Shown: positions 46,034 to 52,557 of the stretch, piece after piece
Numbering within the stretch: the first letter of the stretch is position 1
Layout of the letters: each line of letters starts with the position of its first letter
Origin: DATAES01 sp963721305
Lineage (GTDB): Bacteria > Actinomycetota > Acidimicrobiia > Acidimicrobiales > JACDCH01
Direction: 5' to 3'
NCBI GenBank assembly: GCA_963721305.1
Contig: CAVRIR010000005.1
Span: forward strand, 62,001-126,000
Length of the DNA: 64,000 nt
Program-made: the position numbers and the translations under genes
Notes under the pieces: generated by a model
What the model was told of the DNA's origin: nothing
Databases searched by the model: none
What the model saw: only the letters and a program-made list of their open reading frames with translations

Positions 46034-46047
46034 GGACCTTTGGCCCT
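46034..46047. promoter_or_regulatory. Putative DosR/DevR-type box between flavodoxin and FMN-barrel genes
   Basis: GGACCTTTGGCCCT followed by GCC resembles the mycobacterial DosR box (GGGACTTTNGNCCCT). It lies 86 bp before the flavodoxin ATG and 68 bp before the plus-strand ATG. The same GGACC-n4-GCCCT pattern recurs before the copper oxidase. Identification is by eye. Confidence 0.5.
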
Positions 46048-46114
46048 GCCGCGGCCGGGTGGCGCGCCTGATCATCGGGAAAAGCGCGAGGCGCTGCCAC
46101 CAAGGAGACACCCA

Positions 46115-46564
46115 ATGGCTGTCATCGAAGGACGAACGTGGCTCGAGATGCTGTCGGCTGTCGCATGCGACCGGCATCTACGCACTGAGAACGTCGGCCG
46201 GATCGGGCTCGACGTCGACGGACACCCTGAGATCTTCCCGGTGAACTACGCAGTCGACGAGCGCGGTGACATCTACTTCCGCACCGCGCACGGCACCAAG
46301 CTGCACACGCTCGCCCATCCCAAGCCGGCGGCGTTCGAGATCGACGGCTTCGACGAGAGCGTCCACGTCGGGTGGAGCGTGCTCGTCGTCGGCACGGCCG
46401 AGCACATCGGTCTTCCGCACGAGGTCGCCCATGTGCGCGACCTGCCGTTGGAGCCATGGGCAACCAGTGAGAAGCCCGAGATCATCCGGCTCCGCCCCAC
46501 CAAGATCAGCGGCCGGCGCATCCATCGCCCGGCGCACCAACACACGACGGAGGTCGTTCGATGA
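46115..46564 (+). CDS. FMN-binding split-barrel (pyridoxamine-5'-phosphate-oxidase-like) protein
   Basis: A 149-residue protein starting at the ATG after AAGGAG. The split-barrel core is clear: RHLRTENVGRIGLDVDGHPE, FPVNYAVDERGDIYFRTAHG and AFEIDGFDESVHVGWSVLVV. Such proteins bind flavin or F420; several mycobacterial relatives are DosR-controlled. It overlaps the next gene by ATGA, so the two are probably co-translated. Confidence 0.85.
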   Translation: MAVIEGRTWLEMLSAVACDRHLRTENVGRIGLDVDGHPEIFPVNYAVDERGDIYFRTAHGTKLHTLAHPKPAAFEIDGFDESVHVGWSVLVVGTAEHIGLPHEVAHVRDLPLEPWATSEKPEIIRLRPTKISGRRIHRPAHQHTTEVVR

Positions 46565-47184
46565 TGCGAGTGATGGTTGTCGAGTCCGATCGGCGCGGCG
46601 CGGACGACGCGGTGCGCCAATTGCGCGAAGCCGGCCACGAGGTCGTCCACTGCCACGAGCCGGATGGACAGGTGTTCCCGTGCAACGCGCTGTGCGACGA
46701 CCAGGATTGCCCACTCGAGGGCAGCGAAGGCGTCGACGTGGTGCTCGACCATCGCGCGCACCCACACCCCCGTCCGACACCGCTGGAGGACGGGGTCACG
46801 TGCGCCATCCGCCAGCACGTACCGCTCGTGGTCGCGGGGACAGCAGCAATGAACCCGTTCGAGCCATGGACGACTGCGGTCGCGCGCGACGGCGACGTCG
46901 TCGCGACCTGCGTGACCGCGGCACGAGCACCGCTCGCGCGCCTTGCCGAACCCGCCCGCCTCGAGGTCTGGCGCCGGCTCGCGGCGCACCCATCCGTCGC
47001 CGCGGCGAGTGACGTGACCGTGCGTCGCAACCGCACCCGTCTGACGGCAACGATCTCCCTTCCGGCCGACGCGCCGGACATCGACGAGCAGCTCGCCGTC
47101 GCGGTGACCGGAGTCATCCGCCGCCACGATCACTTCACGTCGCAACTCGACGTCGAGGTTCGACGGTTCGAGCCCGCGGACTGA
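46561..47184 (+). CDS. Hypothetical protein with a conserved-looking cysteine cluster
   Basis: A 207-residue protein I cannot assign to a family. The N-terminus (MMRVMVVESDRRGADDAVRQ) resembles a receiver-like alpha/beta fold, followed by a cysteine group (HCHEPDGQVFPCNALCDDQD, then CPLEG) that could bind metal or sense redox. A later region (SDVTVRRNRTRLTATISLP) looks like a small alpha/beta domain. It is coupled to the FMN-barrel gene and precedes the copper oxidase, inside the group with DosR-type boxes, so a redox role is inferred. Confidence 0.6.
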   Translation: MMRVMVVESDRRGADDAVRQLREAGHEVVHCHEPDGQVFPCNALCDDQDCPLEGSEGVDVVLDHRAHPHPRPTPLEDGVTCAIRQHVPLVVAGTAAMNPFEPWTTAVARDGDVVATCVTAARAPLARLAEPARLEVWRRLAAHPSVAAASDVTVRRNRTRLTATISLPADAPDIDEQLAVAVTGVIRRHDHFTSQLDVEVRRFEPAD

Positions 47185-47203
47185 TTGCCGGCAGCCGGCC
47201 CGT

Positions 47204-47217
47204 GGGACCAAAGTCCC
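47204..47217. promoter_or_regulatory. Putative DosR/DevR-type box 1 before the copper oxidase
   Basis: GGGACCAAAGTCCC, followed by GAA, is a near-palindrome with one difference from the mycobacterial consensus GGGACTWWRGTCCC. It lies 59 bp before the oxidase ATG. Confidence 0.6.
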
Positions 47218-47226
47218 GAAGGGAAC

Positions 47227-47240
47227 GGACCCACGGCCCT
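47227..47240. promoter_or_regulatory. Putative DosR/DevR-type box 2 before the copper oxidase
   Basis: GGACCCACGGCCCT followed by GCC matches the box at 46034 at 11 of 14 positions. The GGACC of the two boxes before the oxidase are 22 bp apart, about two helical turns, as in tandem DosR sites. Confidence 0.5.
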
Positions 47241-47275
47241 GCCGGTGAGACCCCGGTCAGAGCGACGATCAGTCC

Positions 47276-48676
47276 ATGACTACTCGTCTCGATGAGAAGC
47301 TCCACGAACCGGATCCGAAGCGAGTCAACGACGGTCCGTCGAGCGCACTGGCACTTTCGTTCTCGGTCGTCCTCGTCGGCATCGTCGGCGTCATCGCACT
47401 CGTGGTGGCGCTCCTCGTCGGCACCGGCGACAAGACCAGCGCGACATCGGTCTCGGCCTCGGGCCCGGTCGCTGTCGCGCTTTCCGAGTTCTCGGTCAGC
47501 CCGTCTGCGATCACTGCTGACGTAGCCGGCGGCTTGACCGTGACCAACAACGGCACGGTGCAGCACAACCTTGCGGTCGACGGTACGTCGCTGGCGACGC
47601 CGATGATCGACCCGGGCAAGTCCGCCCCTCTCGATCTCTCCTCGTTGAAGCCCGGCGACTACACGGTGTACTGCCAGGTCCCGGGCCACAAGGAAGCGGG
47701 CATGACCGCAACGCTGCACCTCACGAAAGGTGGATCGACGCAGGTCGCGGCCGGCGCCGATTCGTCGATGCCGGGGATGGACATGAGCTCGTCGTCCTCG
47801 ATGACGTCGGAGCAGATGGACCAGGCGATGGAGAAGTCGATCAAGGCCTTCCCGGCCAAGACCGACGGTCTCGGCGCCCAGGTGCTCGCACCGACCGTGC
47901 TGCCCGACGGCACGAAGCAGTTCGAGCTCACCGCCGCGGTCACGAAGTGGGAGGTGTCGCCCGGCAAGCTCGTCGACGCGATGACCTACAACGGCACCGT
48001 CCCGGGCCCGACGCTCGAGGTGAACCCGGGCGACCACATCCGGATCATCTTGCACAACAACCTTCCCGAGTCGACGTCGATCCACTTCCACGGCCTGGAG
48101 ACGCCCAACTCGATGGACGGCACCACGGACATCACGCAGGATCCGGTGAAGCCCGGCACGGACTTCACGTACGAGTGGACGGTGCAGTCAACGCCGGCCG
48201 TCGGCATGTACCACTCACACCACGACGCTGTGAAGCAAGTCCCCGATGGGCTCGCCGGTGCGATCCTCGTCGGTGACGAGCCGGTGCCCGCCGGTGTCAC
48301 CGTTGCCCAGCAGAACGTCATGGTGCTCGACGACTCCGGCACGATCGGGTACGCGATCAACGGCAAGTCGTTCCCGGCAACTGCGCCGATCGTGGCGAAG
48401 CAGGGCGACTGGGTCGAGGTCAACTACATGAACGAGGGGACGCAGATCCACCCGATGCACCTGCACGGGATGCCGCAGATCGTGATCGCCAAGGACGGCT
48501 ACCCACTGGCCAACCCTGAGACCGAGGACACCGTCACGGTTGCACCGGGCGAGCGGTACACGGTCCTGGTCCATGCCACCGAGCCCGGCACCTGGGTCTG
48601 GCACTGCCACATCCTTCCGCACGCCGAGAACGACCAGGGCATGTTCGGCATGGTCACCGCCCTGGTGGTGCAGTAG
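47276..48676 (+). CDS. Membrane-anchored two-domain multicopper oxidase with N-terminal blue-copper domain
   Basis: A 466-residue protein with one N-terminal membrane anchor (about 25–49). Next is a plastocyanin-like domain with the full blue-copper set His97, Cys133, His138 and Met143 (YCQVPGHKEAGM), then a Met-rich linker (residues 165–185, six Met). Two cupredoxin domains follow with all four laccase motifs: HFHG (270–273), HSH (313–315), HPMHLHG (392–398) and HCHILPH (443–449). The type-1 cysteine is only in the last domain. It probably oxidises a reduced substrate (Cu(I), phenol or electron donor) with O2 outside the membrane. Two DosR-type boxes precede it. Confidence 0.85.
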   Translation: MTTRLDEKLHEPDPKRVNDGPSSALALSFSVVLVGIVGVIALVVALLVGTGDKTSATSVSASGPVAVALSEFSVSPSAITADVAGGLTVTNNGTVQHNLAVDGTSLATPMIDPGKSAPLDLSSLKPGDYTVYCQVPGHKEAGMTATLHLTKGGSTQVAAGADSSMPGMDMSSSSSMTSEQMDQAMEKSIKAFPAKTDGLGAQVLAPTVLPDGTKQFELTAAVTKWEVSPGKLVDAMTYNGTVPGPTLEVNPGDHIRIILHNNLPESTSIHFHGLETPNSMDGTTDITQDPVKPGTDFTYEWTVQSTPAVGMYHSHHDAVKQVPDGLAGAILVGDEPVPAGVTVAQQNVMVLDDSGTIGYAINGKSFPATAPIVAKQGDWVEVNYMNEGTQIHPMHLHGMPQIVIAKDGYPLANPETEDTVTVAPGERYTVLVHATEPGTWVWHCHILPHAENDQGMFGMVTALVVQ

Positions 48677-48687
48677 CCGCAAACGGT

Positions 48688-48739
48688 CGAACTCAGGGGT
48701 GGGAACGGGTACTCCCCGCCCGTTTCCACCCCCCGTTCG
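48688..48739. repeat. 52-bp hairpin repeat, copy 3 (diverged)
   Basis: Same length and ends as copies 1 and 2 (CGAACT to TTCG), with a diverged centre. A 12-bp stem (48698–48709 with 48719–48730) has one pair that is G·U on the plus strand. It lies between the convergent ends of the copper oxidase and the hydrolase, a terminator position. Confidence 0.7.
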
Positions 48740-48757
48740 CGTCCGGCACCGGGTGGC

Positions 48758-49864
48758 TCAGTCCATCGTGACGGAGAACCGGTAACGGGGCCGGCGGTGG
48801 AGCTCCTCGACGTCGTGAAAGGTTCCGTGAGGGGTCAGCAGGACGGCGAGTGAGTCGGGGGCGTAGAACGCGGATTCGATCTCGTCGTCGGTGGCGTCGT
48901 TCGGATCGACCCCGCCGTCGAGGATCGCCTTGAGCACCGCCGTACCGAGGCGACCCTTCATGAGCCGGTGGAGGATCGCCGGCAGCGACTCGGGATCCTT
49001 GAGCAGCCACGAGTGGCTGCCGCCGTGCACCACGACGAGCTCGCCCCGTCCGCGCCGCGCCGCCGAGCGGGCGGTGGACATCGGTACGACGAGATCGCGA
49101 TCGCCGTGGATGGCGAACAGAGGGATGCGCTCCTCCGCGATGCGATCGAGCATCCACCGGCTCCCCCGCGACCGCAGGATCGACACCGCGGGACCGATGA
49201 GCCGCCATGGCCGGCGTACGTGCCCGAGCAGCGTCGGCGTGATGAGGCGCCCGAGCTTGCGCGCCTGCGCCGGGTCGCGAAACAACGGGACGGTGGACAA
49301 CGTGTCGACCGCGAGCGTGACGCCGCTGCCCATCAGGAGCGGCGGGCACAACCGGAAGACGTTGACCATGTTGTCCCAGGTGTCGCCGACGATGGCGTCG
49401 AGGAGGATGACCGCGATCGCTCGGTGCGGCTGCCGCGCCGCGAGTTCGGTGACGAGCCGGCCGCCCATCGAGTGGCCGGCGAGCACCGCTCGTTCGATGC
49501 CGAGGTGATCGAGCACCCGCCCGAGCAGTTCGGTGTAGTTCGTGAACGTGCCGGCGCCGGTGGGAAGACCGAGGGTGCCGCCGTGGCCGGCGGCGTCGAT
49601 GGCGATGACCTTGAACCCCAGATCGACGATCCTCGACAGCGTCTGCGCATACAGGATGCCTTCCGCCGAAAAGCCATGGACCACGACCAAGGGAACACCT
49701 CGGCCGGACACCGCGACCCCGACCTGGTGCCCGTCCTCGAGCGTGATCAGATGACGGGCCAGGCGAGGCGTGACCACGGGGCCGTGCTCGGGAGCGATCG
49801 GCGTCGTCGTCGGGCCGATGATGGGAGCCGTGATCTCGCCCTGCATGGCTGAATTGTGACTCAT
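48758..49864 (-). CDS. Alpha/beta hydrolase
   Basis: A 368-residue alpha/beta-fold hydrolase. The oxyanion loop is VVVHGFSAEG, the nucleophile elbow GHSMGG (Ser in VLAGHSMGGRLVTEL), the acid lies in HGDRDLVVPM and the catalytic His in VVHGGSHSWLL. There is no signal peptide. A C-terminal extension of about 70 residues (from GGVDPNDATDDEIES) is beyond the usual core. It converges on the copper oxidase gene. Substrate unknown. Confidence 0.85.
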   Translation of the reverse strand: MSHNSAMQGEITAPIIGPTTTPIAPEHGPVVTPRLARHLITLEDGHQVGVAVSGRGVPLVVVHGFSAEGILYAQTLSRIVDLGFKVIAIDAAGHGGTLGLPTGAGTFTNYTELLGRVLDHLGIERAVLAGHSMGGRLVTELAARQPHRAIAVILLDAIVGDTWDNMVNVFRLCPPLLMGSGVTLAVDTLSTVPLFRDPAQARKLGRLITPTLLGHVRRPWRLIGPAVSILRSRGSRWMLDRIAEERIPLFAIHGDRDLVVPMSTARSAARRGRGELVVVHGGSHSWLLKDPESLPAILHRLMKGRLGTAVLKAILDGGVDPNDATDDEIESAFYAPDSLAVLLTPHGTFHDVEELHRRPRYRFSVTMD

Positions 49865-49922
49865 ACGTCACCCTGTGCGGTGCATCGGGCCACGGAACGC
49901 GGTAGCCGGGGGGGCTGTGTCG

Positions 49923-49981
49923 CTGCGTTCCCCGGCCACGCCGGCCGCGCGCGGCCGCTCCTGCACCTCGCGGCTCCGTCG
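49923..49981 (-). repeat. 60-bp GC-rich repeat, copy B
   Basis: On the minus strand this reads CGACGGAGCCGCGAGG to GGGGAACGCAG and aligns with copy A at 38185–38244 (six substitutions, one gap). A stem pair changes from A·U to G·U between copies, so the hairpin is kept. It lies in the 148-bp space between the ribF end and the hydrolase start. Confidence 0.75.
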
Positions 49982-50012
49982 CTCGCACGGTCGAACTTCT
50001 CTCAGAGATCGA

Positions 50013-50966
50013 CTAGCGACCGAGTGCCCGCAACGCCGCTTCGCAGTCCCGGTGCATCTGGTCCACCAGCGCGTCGTGCGACTCGAACTTGCGCTCCTCG
50101 CGCAGCCGATCGACAAAGCACACACGCGCCGGCTCGCCGTAGAGATCGCCGCTCCAGTCGAGCAGGTGCACTTCGAGCAGCCGGAAGGGCTGCGAATCGT
50201 AGAACGTCGGCCGGCGCCCGAGTGACGCCGCCGCGGGGACGACCTCTCCCCCGGGCCGCACGTACCAGACCGCGTAGATGCCGTCGGAGGGCAGCAGCAC
50301 CTCCGCCGGGACGCTCACGTTCGCCGTCGGGAATCCGAGCACCCGACCGCGCTCGTCGCCGTGCTCGACCGTTCCCCGCACCTCGTACGGCCGTCCGAGC
50401 AGATCGTTGGCCGCAGTCACATCGCCCGCCGCGAGCGCGGCCCGGATCGCGGTCGACGAGACCTGAGCCTCCTCGGATGCAGGACGTCCGTCGGTCCCGA
50501 CCAGATCGAGCCCGATGACATCGAACCCCTCGTCACGGCCCATCGTCTCGAGCAACGCGACGTTGCCGCTGCGCTTGTGCCCGAAGTGGAAGTCACGACC
50601 GACGACGACGAGCTTGGCGTTGAGGCACTGCACGAGGACCTCGTTGACGAAATCCTCAGCCGACTCGTGCGACCGGGCTTCGTCGAAATGGATGACGAGG
50701 GTGTAGTCGACGCCGGTCTCGGCGAGCAGCTCGAGTTTCTGGTCGAGGTCCGTGAGCAGCAGCGGTGCCGATTCGGGACGGACCACGCTGGCGGGATGGC
50801 GGTCGAAGGTGACGACCGCGGTCGCCAGCCCACGGTCGGCCGCGAGCTCGCGCACGTTGGCGATCACCGCCCGGTGGCCGCGATGGACGCCGTCGTACGC
50901 GCCGATGGTGACTGCCGTGCCCTCAGGCGGACGGGGGCACGCGTCGATGTCGCGAAGCGTCCGCAC
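50013..50966 (-). CDS. ribF: Bifunctional riboflavin kinase / FAD synthetase
   Basis: RibF makes FMN and then FAD. The 317-residue protein has the N-terminal nucleotidyltransferase domain (AVTIGAYDGVHRGHRAVI with the HxGH motif, VVGRDFHFGHKRSGNV, SSTAIRAAL) and the C-terminal riboflavin kinase domain (RVLGFPTANVSVP, DGIYAVWYV, FDLYGE-like SGDLYGEPARVCFV). The GTG at 50964–50966 begins the product 10 bp after the truB stop. Position at the end of the nusA–infB operon is standard. Confidence 0.95.
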   Translation of the reverse strand: MRTLRDIDACPRPPEGTAVTIGAYDGVHRGHRAVIANVRELAADRGLATAVVTFDRHPASVVRPESAPLLLTDLDQKLELLAETGVDYTLVIHFDEARSHESAEDFVNEVLVQCLNAKLVVVGRDFHFGHKRSGNVALLETMGRDEGFDVIGLDLVGTDGRPASEEAQVSSTAIRAALAAGDVTAANDLLGRPYEVRGTVEHGDERGRVLGFPTANVSVPAEVLLPSDGIYAVWYVRPGGEVVPAAASLGRRPTFYDSQPFRLLEVHLLDWSGDLYGEPARVCFVDRLREERKFESHDALVDQMHRDCEAALRALGR

Positions 50967-50976
50967 GATTCGCAAT

Positions 50977-51852
50977 CTACTGAGTGGCAGGAACGACCAC
51001 GGCGGGCTTGACCGTGCCGGGCCGGTGGCTTTCGTACACGGCCAGCAGTGAGCCCGTACCGTCCACCACCGCCCACGGCCCTTCGCCGTCGGCCGCGAGC
51101 GTCTCGACTGCCAGCACCTTTCCGTACGACACCGCCTCGGCCACGTCATCGTCGACGGCGATCTGGGGCAGATCACGGAGTGCAGCCGACGGCACGAGCA
51201 GCGCGTGCTCGTCGATCTTGTCGATCGGGAGCGCGTCGTCGATCGTGAAGGACCCGATCGCGGTGCGCCGCAGGTTGCGAAGGTGCGCTCCGCCGCCCAG
51301 CGCGTGACCGAGGTCCGCCGCGAGCGACCGGACGTACGTGCCTGACGAACACTGCACCTCGATCGCGAGCACGCCCGGGGCGTCGCCCGAAATGACGTCG
51401 AATCGGTGGACGGTTACCGGTCGCGGGTCGCGGTCGATCTCGATGCCGGCGCGCGCAAGTGCATGCAATCGCTTGCCGCCGACCTGGACCGCCGACACCA
51501 TCGGCGGCACCTGCATGATGTCGCCTGTCAGGGAAGCAGCCGCGGTGCGGGCATCGTCGAGGGTGACCGCGCCCATCGCATGGGTCGCGGTGATCTCGCC
51601 GGTTGCGTCGAGGGTCGACGTCTCGACACCGAGCACGACTTCACCGGCGTAGGTCTTCGGCAGCACCTGGAGGAACCGCAGCAGCCTCGTCACACACCCG
51701 GTGCCGACGAGCAGCACGCCGGTGGCGTCGGGGTCGAGGGTGCCTGCGTGTCCGACCTTCTTCGTGCCGAGGACGCCGCGCAATTTGGCCACGACATCGT
51801 GCGAGGTCCAGCCCGTCGCCTTGTCGACGACGACGAGGCCGTCAATCGCCAT
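50977..51852 (-). CDS. truB: tRNA pseudouridine synthase B
   Basis: TruB makes pseudouridine 55 in tRNA T-loops. The 291-residue protein has the catalytic Asp40 in VGHAGTLDPDATGVL, GLVVVDKATGWTSHDVV, CSSGTYVRSLAADLG and a C-terminal PUA-like end. The ATG at 51850–51852 overlaps rbfA by 11 bp. Confidence 0.95.
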   Translation of the reverse strand: MAIDGLVVVDKATGWTSHDVVAKLRGVLGTKKVGHAGTLDPDATGVLLVGTGCVTRLLRFLQVLPKTYAGEVVLGVETSTLDATGEITATHAMGAVTLDDARTAAASLTGDIMQVPPMVSAVQVGGKRLHALARAGIEIDRDPRPVTVHRFDVISGDAPGVLAIEVQCSSGTYVRSLAADLGHALGGGAHLRNLRRTAIGSFTIDDALPIDKIDEHALLVPSAALRDLPQIAVDDDVAEAVSYGKVLAVETLAADGEGPWAVVDGTGSLLAVYESHRPGTVKPAVVVPATQ

Positions 51853-52216
51853 CGTCACGTAGGTGGCGCAGTACATCCTCGACGCGAGCAGCCGATCGCT
51901 CGATCGGGTCCGGACGGAACGACAACATCGGCGTTCGCTTGACGCGCGCCTGGCGTGCGATTGCGCCCTGCAACACGACACGATGCGAGTCGAGCGCCGT
52001 GATCATCTCGTCGTCGCGCGACTCACCGACGGGCGTGTCGACGAACACCGTGGCGTGACGAAGATCCGGCTCGACCTCGACGTTCATGACGGTGACGAGC
52101 TCGAGCCGCGGATCGTCGAGGCGCTCGATGGCGTCGGCAAGGATCTCGTGGAGCAACTCGTTCAGCCTCGCCGTCCGCGGGTACGGGTGTGTGCTCTGGA
52201 TCCGTCCTCGCTTCAT
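51842..52216 (-). CDS. rbfA: 30S ribosome-binding factor RbfA
   Basis: RbfA helps mature the 30S subunit at the 5' end of 16S rRNA. The 124-residue KH-like protein has RTARLNELLHEILADAIE, DPRLELVTVMNVEVEPDLRH and the family end PMLSFRPDPIERSAARVEDV. The ATG overlaps the stop of the YlxP-type gene (ATGA). Confidence 0.94.
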   Translation of the reverse strand: MKRGRIQSTHPYPRTARLNELLHEILADAIERLDDPRLELVTVMNVEVEPDLRHATVFVDTPVGESRDDEMITALDSHRVVLQGAIARQARVKRTPMLSFRPDPIERSAARVEDVLRHLRDDGD

Positions 52217-52515
52217 TGCTCCACCTCCATCCAACGCAGTTGCGCGTCGATCACTTCGATCTCGGGGAACGACCACACGAACCGCTCGACTGCATCGAGC
52301 ACGTCACGCGCATGTGCCTCCGTCCCCGACACGACCGCCATGGCCACCGCGGCACGCTGCCACACGTCCTGATGATCCACCTCGGCGACACTCACGGAGA
52401 AGCGGTGACGAGCGCCCTCGACGATCGGCCGGACGACCGCCCGCTTCTCCTTCAGCGAGTGGACCTCCGGCAGGTGCAGCTCGAGGGCCAGCGCACCTAC
52501 CACCACTGCCACCAT
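52213..52515 (-). CDS. DUF503 (YlxP-like) protein
   Basis: A 100-residue protein of the DUF503/YlxP family, always found between infB and rbfA in this operon and probably linked to ribosome maturation. It has VVVGALALELHLPEVHSLKE, KRAVVRPIVEGARHRF and VSVAEVDHQDVWQRAAVAMA. The ATG at 52513–52515 starts 42 bp after the infB stop. Confidence 0.93.
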   Translation of the reverse strand: MVAVVVGALALELHLPEVHSLKEKRAVVRPIVEGARHRFSVSVAEVDHQDVWQRAAVAMAVVSGTEAHARDVLDAVERFVWSFPEIEVIDAQLRWMEVEQ

Positions 52516-52557
52516 TCTGCCCGACGCACGAGGCAGGCGGTCCTTTCGAAGCGAGAC

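Noticed and set aside
47276..48676. Copper nitrite reductase (NirK)
   Set aside because: The four copper motifs are those of laccase-type oxidases, including HCHILPH in the last domain; a type-1 cysteine in the first oxidase domain, needed for NirK, is absent (YHSHHD).
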